Part shown: positions 18,452 through 27,366 of the stretch, piece after piece
Numbering within the stretch: the stretch's first letter is position 1
Layout of the letters: the number at the start of each line of letters is the position of its first letter
Source: Paracoccaceae bacterium
GTDB taxonomy: Bacteria; Pseudomonadota; Alphaproteobacteria; Rhodobacterales; Rhodobacteraceae
Assembly: GCA_024742575.1 (NCBI GenBank)
Contig: JANSYF010000003.1
Location: 1 to 64,000 of the forward strand
Length of the DNA stretch: 64,000 nucleotides
Reading direction: 5' to 3'
Notes under the pieces: model-generated
Told to the model about the DNA's origin: nothing
What the model saw: the letters and a program-made list of their open reading frames with translations, nothing else
The model's database searches: none
Translations under genes and position numbers: made by a program

Positions 18452-18479
18452 GACGCCCATGTGACGGGCGTCTTTTTTT
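18452..18479 (+). terminator. Rho-independent terminator of glyA
   Basis: GACGCCC (18452-18458) pairs with GGGCGTC (18466-18472) around a 7-base loop, followed directly by seven T residues (18473-18479). Confidence 0.92.
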
Positions 18480-18525
18480 GCCCATACGTACTTTTCATTT
18501 GGATTTCGGCGCGTATAGTCGCCCC

Positions 18526-18612
18526 ATGACACATTTGGCCCATATCGCAATTTGCACGCGCCCCTGCGCGCCCCTTGCGCTGGCCACCCGTCTTCTCCTA
18601 ATTCGCCTCTGA
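18526..18612 (+). CDS. leuL: Leucine-rich leader peptide of leuA (attenuator)
   Basis: An ATG at 18526 opens 28 codons that end RLLLIRL-stop, with the run CTT CTC CTA ATT CGC CTC just before TGA 18610-18612. Seven of 28 residues are leucine. A -10-like TATAGT at 18514-18519 ends six bases before the ATG, so the mRNA may be leaderless, as reported for trpL in Sinorhizobium. The last codons overlap the 5' arm of a 10-bp hairpin (18606-18643), the geometry needed for ribosome stalling at Leu codons to remodel the RNA. The symbol is descriptive. Confidence 0.72.
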   Translation: MTHLAHIAICTRPCAPLALATRLLLIRL

Positions 18613-18643
18613 GCGCGGCCTGCCCGGCGCGACCGCTCAGAGG
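18606..18643 (+). promoter_or_regulatory. Hairpin overlapping the end of the leuA leader peptide
   Basis: CCTCTGAGCG (18606-18615) is perfectly complementary to CGCTCAGAGG (18634-18643), with an 18-base GC-rich loop. The 5' arm includes the leader's last Leu codon and stop. No T-run follows, so it may be an anti-terminator arm, a Rho-linked switch or a translational element rather than an intrinsic terminator. leuA starts 50 bases further on. Confidence 0.6.
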
Positions 18644-18692
18644 ATGACCGTTACGCGCCGACGGATTTGGACAAGACAGAAAGATCAAGACA

Positions 18693-20255
18693 ATGACACA
18701 GACTGATAAAGACCGCGTGGTCATCTTTGACACCACTTTGCGCGACGGTGAACAATCTCCCGGCGCGACCATGACCCACGACGAAAAGCTCGAGATTGCC
18801 GAGCTTTTGGATGATATGGGTGTCGACATCATTGAGGCCGGGTTTCCGATTGCCTCGGAAGGCGATTTTCGCGCGGTGAGCGAGATCGCGCAGCGCTCCA
18901 AGAACGCGGTGATCTGCGGGCTCGCGCGGGCGCAACTGCCGGATATCGACCGCTGCTGGGAAGCTGTGCGCAACGCTGCAAAGCCGCGCATTCACACGTT
19001 CATCGGCACCTCGCCGCTGCACAGAGCGATCCCGAACCTCACGCAAGACGAGATGGCCGAGCGGATCGAACAGACCGTGACCCACGCCCGTAACCTTTGC
19101 GACAACGTGCAATGGTCGCCAATGGATGCCACGCGCACGGAATGGGATTACCTGTGTCGGGTGGTTGAGATCGCGATCAAGGCGGGCGCGACCACGATCA
19201 ATATCCCTGACACTGTTGGCTATACCGCGCCGGTGGAAAGCGCTGATCTGATCCGTCGCCTGATCGAAACCGTGCCGGGTGCCGATGATGTGGTCTTTGC
19301 CACCCACTGCCACAACGACCTTGGCATGGCGACGGCGAATGCTTTGGCCGCCGTGCAGGGTGGCGCGCGCCAGATCGAATGCACGATCAATGGGTTGGGC
19401 GAACGCGCGGGCAACACCGCTTTGGAAGAGGTGGTGATGGCGCTCAAGGTCCGGGGCGATATCATGCCCTACACCACCGGCATCGACACCAAGAAAATCA
19501 TGCATATTTCCCGCCGCGTGGCGACGGTCTCGGGTTTCCCGGTGCAGTTCAATAAGGCGATTGTGGGCAAGAACGCATTTGCCCACGAGTCGGGCATCCA
19601 CCAAGACGGGATGCTCAAGAACGCCGAAACGTTCGAGATCATGCGTCCCGAGGATGTGGGCATTGCGGGCACTTCCCTGCCCTTGGGCAAGCATTCGGGC
19701 CGTGCCGCACTGCGCGCCAAGCTCAAGGAATTGGGTGTCGATGTTGGGGATAACCAGCTCAAGGACATCTTCGTCCGCTTCAAGGATCTTGCAGACCGCA
19801 AAAAAGAGGTGTTCGACGACGACATCCTCGCCTTGGTCACTGCGACCACCGAAGGTGACGACGCGCTGCAGCTTGTGAACCTCAAGGTGGTCTGCGGCAC
19901 CGGTGGCCCGGCCGAAGCGACCCTAGAGATGGAAATCCACGGTGAAGATATGTCAGCAGTCAGCGAAGGCGATGGGCCGGTGGATGCGACGTTCAAGGCG
20001 ATCCGCATGCTGCACCCGAATAAGGCACGCTTGCAGCTGTACCAAGTGCACGCGGTGACCGAGGGCACAGACGCGCAGGCCACGGTGAGTGTACGTCTGG
20101 AAGAGGACGGCATGATCGCCACAGGGCAATCCGCCGATACCGATACGGTGGTTGCGTCGGCCAAGGCGTATATCCACGCGCTCAATCGTTTGATTGTGCG
20201 GCGCGGCAAAACCGGCAAGGACGTCAAGGAAATCTCATACCGGGATGTGACCTAA
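18693..20255 (+). CDS. leuA: 2-isopropylmalate synthase
   Basis: 520 residues; condenses acetyl-CoA and 2-oxoisovalerate in the first committed step of leucine synthesis. The TIM-barrel N terminus has FDTTLRDGEQSPGATM (residues 10-25) and the metal-binding THCHNDLG. The GERAGN segment and a complete C-terminal LeuA dimer (feedback) domain are present. The start ATG 18693 (MTQTDKDRVVIFD) has only a weak GAAAGA site. It is preceded by a leucine-rich leader peptide and followed by an unusually long palindrome and a terminator. Confidence 0.96.
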   Translation: MTQTDKDRVVIFDTTLRDGEQSPGATMTHDEKLEIAELLDDMGVDIIEAGFPIASEGDFRAVSEIAQRSKNAVICGLARAQLPDIDRCWEAVRNAAKPRIHTFIGTSPLHRAIPNLTQDEMAERIEQTVTHARNLCDNVQWSPMDATRTEWDYLCRVVEIAIKAGATTINIPDTVGYTAPVESADLIRRLIETVPGADDVVFATHCHNDLGMATANALAAVQGGARQIECTINGLGERAGNTALEEVVMALKVRGDIMPYTTGIDTKKIMHISRRVATVSGFPVQFNKAIVGKNAFAHESGIHQDGMLKNAETFEIMRPEDVGIAGTSLPLGKHSGRAALRAKLKELGVDVGDNQLKDIFVRFKDLADRKKEVFDDDILALVTATTEGDDALQLVNLKVVCGTGGPAEATLEMEIHGEDMSAVSEGDGPVDATFKAIRMLHPNKARLQLYQVHAVTEGTDAQATVSVRLEEDGMIATGQSADTDTVVASAKAYIHALNRLIVRRGKTGKDVKEISYRDVT

Positions 20256-20260
20256 GCCCC

Positions 20261-20308
20261 GGTGCGTGCAAGCACACGCCCTACGTAGGGTGTGTGCTTG
20301 CACGCACC
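20261..20308. repeat. 48-base near-perfect palindrome behind leuA
   Basis: The left arm GGTGCGTGCAAGCACAC (20261-20277) matches the right arm GTGTGCTTGCACGCACC (20292-20308). The centre contains CCCTACGTAGGG, itself a palindrome; a single G/T pair (20278/20291) breaks perfection. It begins 5 bases after the leuA stop. As RNA it would form a 23-bp rod; as DNA it could cruciform. Confidence 0.8.
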
Positions 20309-20318
20309 AATCTCAATG

Positions 20319-20340
20319 GCCGGGCTTTTTCCCGGCTTAT
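20319..20340 (+). terminator. Probable terminator of leuA
   Basis: GCCGGG (20319-20324) pairs with CCCGGC (20331-20336) around CTTTTT, followed by TTATTTGAT. It lies just before the 3' end of the convergent helicase gene. Confidence 0.6.
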
Positions 20341-20344
20341 TTGA

Positions 20345-22792
20345 TCAATACGGCACACGCCATTTCGGCTTGCTCGGCTGTGCTTCGACTTGTGCCAGCC
20401 CACTGGTCTCCATCAACCGCATCACTTCTTCCTCCAGCAGCCGCTCATCCGCCTGTCCCCGCACAGGCACGCGACCGGGCTCTAGGAACAGCGGCGCGGC
20501 GAGCGGCGTCACACGGTCCAGACGCAGCAGATCAATCCGGTCCCCCACGCGTTCCGCCATTTCGCGGATACGGGCGAAATCCACCAAGCCGCGCATCGCC
20601 TCTTCGCGGGTGATCTGCATGAGCAGGTGGTCGGGGTCGTATTTGAGCAGCGTGTCGTACAAGATGTCGGATGACATGGTCGCCTGCCGCCCGGACTTGC
20701 GTTGCCCCCCCAGATTGCGTTCGATCAGACCAGCGATGGTGGCCGAGGCACGGAAGGTGCGTTTCATCACCGCGTTGCCCGCAAGCCAACCCTCCAGCCC
20801 TGCCTCCAACGCTGCCAGATCGAAGAGCGGCGCGGGGTCAATTACGGCGTCCAGCCCCCAGATCAGCACGGCGTAATCGGTTGCGACAAAGCCCATCGGG
20901 GCCAGCCCCTCTTCCTCCATCCGCTTGGTCAGCAGAAGTCCCAGCGTTTGCATCGCGTTGCGACCGGCAAAGCCATAGGCCACCAATTGCTCGCGCCCGT
21001 CATGTGGAAAGCTTTCAATCAATAGACGCCCCGGTTCAGGAAGGCGGCTGACACGGCGTTGCATCTGCAGCCAGTCTCGCGTGTGGCGCGGAAGGTCGGG
21101 CCAGTCGCCCTGCTGGAACTTGTCCAAAATCCGGTTCGACAATTGCGTCGACGTGGCGAATTTGGTGCCCATGAAGGTGGCGATCTTGGGCTTTCGCCCC
21201 GGGTCACGCGTCACCTCAACCGTCAATTCGCGCAGCCCTTCGTAGCGCACGATCTGGCCACCGATCAGAAACGTGTCGCCCTTGGTTAGTGTGGCGGCAA
21301 ACCCTTCCTCGATCTCGCCCAAAGGTGCGCCACCTCGACCCCGCCATTTAACCTTAAGCGTGTCGGTGTCCTGAATCGTGCCAATGTTCTGGCGGATGCG
21401 CGCGGCGGAACGAGGGTCGCGCAACTGCCATCGGCCATCGGGCAATTGCCTGAGCCGCTGCCATTGATCATAGGCGCGCAGGACATACCCGCCGGTGGCA
21501 CAAAAATTCAGGCACGCGTCAAACTCATCACGGCTCAAATCGGCATAAGCCCCGGCAGCGGTCATCTCGGAATATAGCGCATCGGCATGGAATGGACCGG
21601 AGCAAGCCGCAATCAGGATGTGCTGACACAGAACATCGCGCGGCCCGCGCCCGCGCCACTCGCCGTCCAGATCATGCGCCTTGACCGCCTCCAACGCCGC
21701 AACGCATTCGACCACTTCGAAGCGGTTGGCAGGCACCAACAACGCTTTCGACGGCGCGTTGTAACGGTGGTTCGCACGGCCGATGCGCTGCACCAATCGT
21801 TTGACGTTTTTCGGCGCGCCAATCTGGATCACCAAATCCACATCGCCCCAGTCGATACCAAGATCCAGACTTCCGGTGCAGACAATCGCCCGCAGGTCCC
21901 CGCGCACCATCGCCGCTTCGACCTTTTCGCGCTGCTGCCGGTCAAGCGATCCATGATGGATGCCGATGGGCAAAGCGTCTTCATTGGCCAGCCATAAGTT
22001 GTGGAAAAAGATCTCGGCCTGTGCGCGGGTGTTGTGGAAAATCAGCGTGGTCTTGTGTTGCCTGACCTGTTCAAGCACCGCAGGAATGCTGTATTTTGCG
22101 CCACCGCCGGACCAAGGCGGGGCTTCGTCGGTGAGCAACATTGAGATGTCCGGCTCTGGCCCCGGATCGGCCACAACGATTTCGCACGGGTCGGGGTGGC
22201 GTGCCAGCAGTCGCGCGATAGCGGCGGGATCATCAACGGTGGCCGACAGCCCAACGCGGCGCAGATCCGGGCACATTGCCTGAAGCCGTGCCAGCGCCAA
22301 CATCAACTGATCACCGCGTTTGCTTTCGGCCAAGGCGTGGATCTCGTCCACGACGACGCGTTGCACCCCTTTGAACATGCGCGGCGCGTCTTCGTAGCTG
22401 GTCAGCAGCGCAAGAGACTCGGGCGTCGTCAGCAAGATGTGCGGCGGGTCGGCACGTTGGCGTTTCTTGATATGGGCCGAGGTGTCGCCGGTGCGATCTT
22501 CGACCCGGATCGGCAGTCCCGCCTCGTCGATGGGCGTGCGCAGGTTGCGCTTGATGTCGGCTGCCAGTGCCTTGAGCGGGCTGACATAGAGCGTATGCAA
22601 CCCGTCGCGCGGGTCGTTCGCCAACTCAACCAGCGTCGGAAGAAACCCCGCCAAGGTCTTGCCTCCACCGGTTGGCGCGATGAGCAACAGACACGGGTCG
22701 GACGCACGATCAAGCATGTCTTGCTGGTGCGGATGGATGGACCATCCACGCGTGTCGAACCAGTATTCGAGGGAGGCGGGTAAAGCAGTCAT
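20345..22792 (-). CDS. Lhr-type DEXH-box ATP-dependent helicase (ligase-associated group)
   Basis: 815 residues; superfamily 2 helicase. Walker A is APTGGGKT (39-46), motif Ia SPLKALA, motif II DEIH (149-152), motif III SATVDD and motif VI in RIGRANHR. A winged-helix and Lhr C-terminal region follow. The length (about 815) fits the 'ligase-associated DNA damage response DEXH box helicase', shorter than E. coli Lhr. In many genomes that group sits next to an ATP-dependent ligase, an exonuclease and a phosphoesterase; none of those genes is in this window. The role is inferred to be DNA repair. Confidence 0.9.
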   Translation of the reverse strand: MTALPASLEYWFDTRGWSIHPHQQDMLDRASDPCLLLIAPTGGGKTLAGFLPTLVELANDPRDGLHTLYVSPLKALAADIKRNLRTPIDEAGLPIRVEDRTGDTSAHIKKRQRADPPHILLTTPESLALLTSYEDAPRMFKGVQRVVVDEIHALAESKRGDQLMLALARLQAMCPDLRRVGLSATVDDPAAIARLLARHPDPCEIVVADPGPEPDISMLLTDEAPPWSGGGAKYSIPAVLEQVRQHKTTLIFHNTRAQAEIFFHNLWLANEDALPIGIHHGSLDRQQREKVEAAMVRGDLRAIVCTGSLDLGIDWGDVDLVIQIGAPKNVKRLVQRIGRANHRYNAPSKALLVPANRFEVVECVAALEAVKAHDLDGEWRGRGPRDVLCQHILIAACSGPFHADALYSEMTAAGAYADLSRDEFDACLNFCATGGYVLRAYDQWQRLRQLPDGRWQLRDPRSAARIRQNIGTIQDTDTLKVKWRGRGGAPLGEIEEGFAATLTKGDTFLIGGQIVRYEGLRELTVEVTRDPGRKPKIATFMGTKFATSTQLSNRILDKFQQGDWPDLPRHTRDWLQMQRRVSRLPEPGRLLIESFPHDGREQLVAYGFAGRNAMQTLGLLLTKRMEEEGLAPMGFVATDYAVLIWGLDAVIDPAPLFDLAALEAGLEGWLAGNAVMKRTFRASATIAGLIERNLGGQRKSGRQATMSSDILYDTLLKYDPDHLLMQITREEAMRGLVDFARIREMAERVGDRIDLLRLDRVTPLAAPLFLEPGRVPVRGQADERLLEEEVMRLMETSGLAQVEAQPSKPKWRVPY

Positions 22793-22894
22793 ACCCCCTA
22801 CATATGCCGCCCTTGGGCAAAGAAAAACGCGGAACGCGCATTGCGAGCGGGATCAGCATGGCAGATGGTGCGCTTAATTCTGAAAGGCCCAAGA

Positions 22895-24079
22895 ATGCGC
22901 AGCCCTCATCCGCTTTTGTTGACTCTGACCCTTTATCTTGCAGGGTTGGGTGCCGCTGGGCAGTTTTCCAAACTGGCAGTCAGTTTCGTGGCACTGACCG
23001 AGGTGTATGCCGGATATGGCGACGCGATCCTTGGATTGGCAGTGTCGCTGATCAGCCTTGTGGGCCTGATCCTTGGGCTGGTGGCTGGGATCGTCGTGTC
23101 GCGCATCGGTGAGCGGCGGGCACTGTTGGCGGCGCTGGCCTTGGGGGCTGTGATGTCGCTCTGGCAGGCGACTTTGCCGTCTTTGCCGACCCTGATGCTG
23201 AGCCGGGTGCTGGAGGGCTCGTCGCACCTTTTGATCGTCGTTGCCGCACCGACCCTGATCGCAGAAGCCACGCCAGACCGCTATCGCCCTGCCGCTTTGA
23301 CACTGTGGAGCACATTTTTCGGCGTGGCCTTTGCTTTGACAGCCTTAATTGCGCCGTCGGTGATCGCAAAAGGTGGACTGTCCCTGCTGATCGGCGCACA
23401 TGGCGTCTGGATGGCAGTGGCGTGTCTTGCCATCCTGATCGTGCTCCCAAATCCCGTGATTACACCGGCAGCACCGTCACGCATTTCGGTTCTGCGCCGT
23501 CACATGACGGCTTACGCGACACCGGGCATCGCGACACCTGCCTTGGCCTGGCTGTGCTATACTCTGACATTCGTGTCCGTTCTGACGGCTTTGCCGTTGC
23601 TGACCAACGGCGCCGCACCAAATTGGTTGGCCGCCATCGCGCCATTGGTATCTATCGGGGTCGCTTTGACGGCTGGCGTGGCCATCCTGTCGCGCTATCC
23701 GGCGCAGCCTATTGTGACGCTGGGCTTCGCGCTGTGTGCAGCGGTGGCTGTGGCGGTCCTAACGGTGGGTTTTACGACGATAACGGTACTCGCGTTGTTC
23801 GCAAGTATGGCGCTGGTGCAAAGTGCTGGGTTTGCCGTCGTGCCACAGATCAACGCGGATGCGCCATCACGCGCCTTGGCAAATGGGGCATTGGCGCAGA
23901 TGGGAAACCTTGGGAACCTGAGCGGCACGCCGCTTTTGATCGCGCTATATCAGGGGGCACCGGTTGTTGGCCCGTTCCTGTTTTTGATCACCGCTTTTGG
24001 GGGTGGCGTAATGGTCACGTGGATTCTTGGGCGCAAAGCCGTGGCCGCGATGGACGAGCGGCGTGTTTCAGTCGACTGA
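22895..24079 (+). CDS. Major facilitator superfamily transporter
   Basis: About 394 residues with some 12 hydrophobic segments in two halves. The first half has an MFS-like loop (GLVAGIVVSRIGERRALL) between TM2 and TM3. An inner-membrane secondary transporter, substrate unknown. The start ATG 22895 (MRSPHPLLLTLTLY) is chosen so that the first membrane helix follows directly; an earlier in-frame ATG-type start at 22841 adds polar residues. It is divergent from the helicase; its 3' end runs into two tandem hairpins shared with convergent ribE. Confidence 0.85.
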   Translation: MRSPHPLLLTLTLYLAGLGAAGQFSKLAVSFVALTEVYAGYGDAILGLAVSLISLVGLILGLVAGIVVSRIGERRALLAALALGAVMSLWQATLPSLPTLMLSRVLEGSSHLLIVVAAPTLIAEATPDRYRPAALTLWSTFFGVAFALTALIAPSVIAKGGLSLLIGAHGVWMAVACLAILIVLPNPVITPAAPSRISVLRRHMTAYATPGIATPALAWLCYTLTFVSVLTALPLLTNGAAPNWLAAIAPLVSIGVALTAGVAILSRYPAQPIVTLGFALCAAVAVAVLTVGFTTITVLALFASMALVQSAGFAVVPQINADAPSRALANGALAQMGNLGNLSGTPLLIALYQGAPVVGPFLFLITAFGGGVMVTWILGRKAVAAMDERRVSVD

Positions 24080-24104
24080 AACACCGAACGCTTCCACGCG
24101 TTCG
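24063..24104. terminator. Two tandem hairpins between MFS gene and ribE
   Basis: GTGTTTCAG-TCGA-CTGAAACAC (24063-24084) is a perfect 22-base palindrome spanning the MFS stop codon. It is followed at once by CGAACGC (24085-24091) pairing with GCGTTCG (24098-24104). Neither has a T-run. Placement between two convergent stops suggests a bidirectional transcript end or mRNA stabiliser. Confidence 0.55.
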
Positions 24105-24695
24105 TCAGCCCTGCATCTCGGCCAGACGCGCGACATACCGCGCCAGCGTGTCGATCTCGAGGTTCACTTTGTCATCAACCTTGGACGCGCCCCAGGTCGT
24201 GACCTCTTGTGTGTGGGGAATGATGTTAACACCGAACCGCGTGTCCTCGACTTCGTTCACTGTCAGGGACGTGCCATCCAGCGCTACTGATCCCTTTGGT
24301 GCAATAAAGCGCGCAAGGCTGCGGGGGGCTTCGAATGTATATCGAACACTATCGCCTTCGGGGCGCATCTCAATAATCTTGGCCAGACCATCAACATGGC
24401 CGGACACGATATGGCCACCCAGTTCGTCACCGACCTTGAGTGCCCGTTCAAGGTTGATTTTCTGGCCCTCGACCCACGCGCCAACATTGGTTTTGTCCAG
24501 TGTTTCCGCGCTAATCTCAACATCGAACCAGTCTGACCCAAGCTCCACCACGGTCAGGCAGACTCCACTACACGCAATGGACGCACCAATGTCGATGCCC
24601 GACGTATCATAGCTGGTTCCGATCCGGGCGCGTAGATCACCGCGCCTTTCGAGGCTGCGTATCTCTCCCATGTCGGTCACAATGCCGGTAAACAT
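24105..24695 (-). CDS. ribE: Riboflavin synthase, alpha chain
   Basis: 196 residues; dismutates two 6,7-dimethyl-8-ribityllumazine molecules to riboflavin. Two lumazine-binding repeats are visible. The first starts MFTGIVTDMGEI with the GASIACSGVCLTVVE loop. The second starts in GGHIVSGHVDGLAKI with GSVALDGTSLTVNEV. ATG 24695 begins the conserved MFTGIV and has GAGGG upstream; the ORF extension to 24731 is not conserved. ribD lies 4.7 kb away on the same strand with three capsule genes in between on the other strand. Confidence 0.95.
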   Translation of the reverse strand: MFTGIVTDMGEIRSLERRGDLRARIGTSYDTSGIDIGASIACSGVCLTVVELGSDWFDVEISAETLDKTNVGAWVEGQKINLERALKVGDELGGHIVSGHVDGLAKIIEMRPEGDSVRYTFEAPRSLARFIAPKGSVALDGTSLTVNEVEDTRFGVNIIPHTQEVTTWGASKVDDKVNLEIDTLARYVARLAEMQG

Positions 24696-24802
24696 GAACT
24701 TGCCCTCGCTGTCGTAACCCGCACAAAACATAGCGGATTTTGATTCTCAGAACGCCGCCCGTTGTGCTAGTCTTCGGGCAGTTCGAGGGATACTGCGCCG
24801 AC

Positions 24803-26110
24803 ATGACAAACACAACGGGCAAACCCAAGACACCCGCACGCCGCGTTTTCCTTTTCCTGCAAGGACCACATGGTCCGTTCTTAAACGAACTGGCAGAGCG
24901 ATTGCGCGAAACCGGGGCGACCTGCTTTCGCGTAGCGTTCAACGCGGGGGACGGATCACGATGGCGGGATAGATCATCTTTGCTGGATTTTCGGGACGAT
25001 CTGTCAGAGTGGCCGGGAACCTTCACAGATTGGCTCAAAACAACGGAAACGACCGACCTCGTTCTTTACGGCGATGTGCGCCGTCACCATGCCGACGCGA
25101 TCAAGATCGCCAAGGCCGCCGGGCTAACCGTGCATGTGTTCGAAGAAGGCTATCTGCGTCCCTATTGGGCGACCTATGAACGCGACGGATCGAACGGCAA
25201 TTCAAAGCTCATGCAGATCACGCTAAATCAGATGCAGAACGCGCTCGACCGAACAGCGGTTGTGCCTGCCCTACCACCTGACCAGTGGGGCGATTTACGG
25301 ATGCACATGGTGCACGGGGCACTTTACCATTGGCATGTGCTGTTCCGAAATCAGAGCTTCCCGCACTACCGCCCACACCGCGACCAAACTGTCGCCGAGG
25401 AATTTCGCCTTCAGCTACTGCGGCTGCTGCGGCGGCCGCGATACATGGTCGAACGCTGGATCACCACGCGTCGTATCCGCAAAGGAGGGCGTCCATTTCA
25501 TGTCGTGCTGTTGCAGCTCGAACATGACGCCAGTTTCCGAGCCTTTTCGGATTTCGCCTCGCAAACTGAATTCGTGGACATGGTGATCGAAGGATTTGCA
25601 CAAGGTGCACCATCGCACCACAGGCTGGTTTTCAAGGCTCATCCGTTGGAAGATGGACGCGCCCCGTTGGAACGCACGATCCGCGACAGTGCCCAAGCCC
25701 ACGGCGTGTCAGATCGCGTGCATTTTGTGCGCGGTGGTAAGCTGGCTTATTTGCTCCAAGCAGCGCGATCAGCGATTACAGTGAATTCGACATCGGCGCA
25801 TCAGGCCTTGTGGCGCGGCCTTCCAGTGCGGAGCTTTGGCGTCAGCGTCTATGACAAACCCGGGTTGGTGTCGCACCAATCCCTGCCTGATTTTTTCGCG
25901 AACCCGATACCTCCAGACCCAAATGCCTATGCGATTTACAGGCAGTTCCTTTTGGAAACGAGCCAAATTCCCGGCGGTTTTTATTCAGCCAAGGGGCGGT
26001 CTCAACTTTTACGCCAAGTGGTGGACAGGATGCTGTCGACCGAAGACCCTTATGATCGGCGATTGGACCCGCGCGAGACTACAGCGCAACAGTTGCGTGT
26101 CGTTCGCTGA
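24803..26110 (+). CDS. KpsS-like capsule polysaccharide biosynthesis protein (beta-Kdo transferase family)
   Basis: About 435 residues of the capsule export family (KpsS/LipB type). Family features are FLFLQGPHGPFLNELAERL at the N terminus, YGDVRRHHADA, VFEEGYLRPYW, VFKAHPLED, and the C-terminal VNSTSAHQALWRGLPVRSFG. In group 2 capsule systems KpsS adds the first beta-Kdo residue to the lipid anchor and KpsC adds the rest. The start ATG 24803 is a choice by content; the TTG at 24740 adds 21 residues. Head of kpsS-kpsD-kpsC. Confidence 0.82.
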   Translation: MTNTTGKPKTPARRVFLFLQGPHGPFLNELAERLRETGATCFRVAFNAGDGSRWRDRSSLLDFRDDLSEWPGTFTDWLKTTETTDLVLYGDVRRHHADAIKIAKAAGLTVHVFEEGYLRPYWATYERDGSNGNSKLMQITLNQMQNALDRTAVVPALPPDQWGDLRMHMVHGALYHWHVLFRNQSFPHYRPHRDQTVAEEFRLQLLRLLRRPRYMVERWITTRRIRKGGRPFHVVLLQLEHDASFRAFSDFASQTEFVDMVIEGFAQGAPSHHRLVFKAHPLEDGRAPLERTIRDSAQAHGVSDRVHFVRGGKLAYLLQAARSAITVNSTSAHQALWRGLPVRSFGVSVYDKPGLVSHQSLPDFFANPIPPDPNAYAIYRQFLLETSQIPGGFYSAKGRSQLLRQVVDRMLSTEDPYDRRLDPRETTAQQLRVVR

Positions 26111-26210
26111 AATCCACCAGCCCTAGTACTGGCCAAACTGACTGGATTCCGGTAACTTACCTGAAAAATATAAACCGAGGCAGTCAATAACTGGTCGAGG
26201 AGACCGAGCA

Positions 26211-27359
26211 GTGTTCAGTTCAAAATTTCGGTGGGCGCGGCCCATCGCTGTGGTGCTGTCGGCATCGGTGTTGGCTTCTTGCGGCCTGCCGGGCGTTGGC
26301 CCCACTAAAAATCAGATCTTTGCCGGTTCGGTTCAGCGCGAAGGCGACGCATTTGTCGTCGCCGTCAATGACCGTGTGACACGTACAACAGCGGTTGTCC
26401 CGGCGTTGGGTTTTTCCGACAAACTAAAAAATGCAGGTGTGCAAAGCGCCGACATCATTCGTCCCGGCGACGTCCTAGGCCTAACTATTTGGGAAAACGT
26501 GGACGACGGCTTGCTGGCGGGACCGACCGCCAATGCGACTGCGCTTGAGGGCGTTCAGGTTGATGGATCGGGCTTTATCTTTGTGCCGTATGCCGGACGC
26601 ATCAAGGCGGCAGGTAACACGCCCGAGGCGATCCGTCGGATTATCACGGAAAAGCTTGAGGATCAGACTCCTGATCCGCAGGTCGAAGTCCGCAGGACCG
26701 CAGGCGACGGCGCTACTGTCTCAATTCTCGGTTCCGCTGGCGTTCAGGGTGTATTTCCAATCACCCGCCCGACACGCACACTTGCAGCCATGCTTGCCAA
26801 CGCAGGCGGTATCGGTGAATCCGCTGAAATCGCGCAGGTCACGCTGACGCGTGGCAATGTCAGCGAAACCATCTGGTTTGAAGATCTTTACGATCATCCC
26901 AATCTTGATATCGCACTTCGCGATGGAGATCGCATTCTGATCCAAGCGGATCAAAGATCGTTCACGGCGCTTGGTGCCGCTGGCTCGCAAACGCGAATGA
27001 CCTTCGACACGCAGACACTTTCCTTGGTTGAGGCGTTGGCGCAGCTTGGCGGCTTGAACGCGACCAGTGCCGACCCAACCGGTGTCTTTGTGTTCCGAAA
27101 TGAACCAGCAGAGATTGCAAATGCCGTACTTGGCCGAAACGACTTGATCGGCGCGCAGCGTTTGATCTATGTGACCGACCTTACCGAACCGAATGGCCTG
27201 TTCATCGCACGTGACTTCCTGATCCGTGACGAGGATACGATCTACGTCACTGAAGCGCCCATCGTACAGTGGAACCGCACAATTGCGTCGATCACCGGAA
27301 CGCTGGGCGGGGCGCAAAGCCTGTCAAGCGTCGCTACGGGCGGAACAGTCTCAGAGTAG
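26211..27359 (+). CDS. Outer-membrane polysaccharide export lipoprotein (OPX, Wza/KpsD type)
   Basis: 382 residues. The lipoprotein signal ends in LASC, so Cys24 is the lipidated residue. A polysaccharide-export domain follows (IIRPGDVLGLTIWE..), with VQVDGSGFIFVPYAGRIKAAG, then SLBB-type repeats (VSILGSAGVQGVFPI; GDRILIQAD). OPX proteins form the outer-membrane exit channel for capsule. The start is GTG 26211, preceded by GAGGAGA. It is 100 bp from kpsS and 7 bp before kpsC, so all three are probably one operon. No KpsMTE-type ABC exporter is in the window. Confidence 0.88.
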   Translation: MFSSKFRWARPIAVVLSASVLASCGLPGVGPTKNQIFAGSVQREGDAFVVAVNDRVTRTTAVVPALGFSDKLKNAGVQSADIIRPGDVLGLTIWENVDDGLLAGPTANATALEGVQVDGSGFIFVPYAGRIKAAGNTPEAIRRIITEKLEDQTPDPQVEVRRTAGDGATVSILGSAGVQGVFPITRPTRTLAAMLANAGGIGESAEIAQVTLTRGNVSETIWFEDLYDHPNLDIALRDGDRILIQADQRSFTALGAAGSQTRMTFDTQTLSLVEALAQLGGLNATSADPTGVFVFRNEPAEIANAVLGRNDLIGAQRLIYVTDLTEPNGLFIARDFLIRDEDTIYVTEAPIVQWNRTIASITGTLGGAQSLSSVATGGTVSE

Positions 27360-27366
27360 CGGGGCG

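Noticed and set aside
23305-24612. 435-residue plus-strand frame
   Set aside because: Overlaps the MFS gene in another frame and continues antisense through ribE; no coherent protein features.
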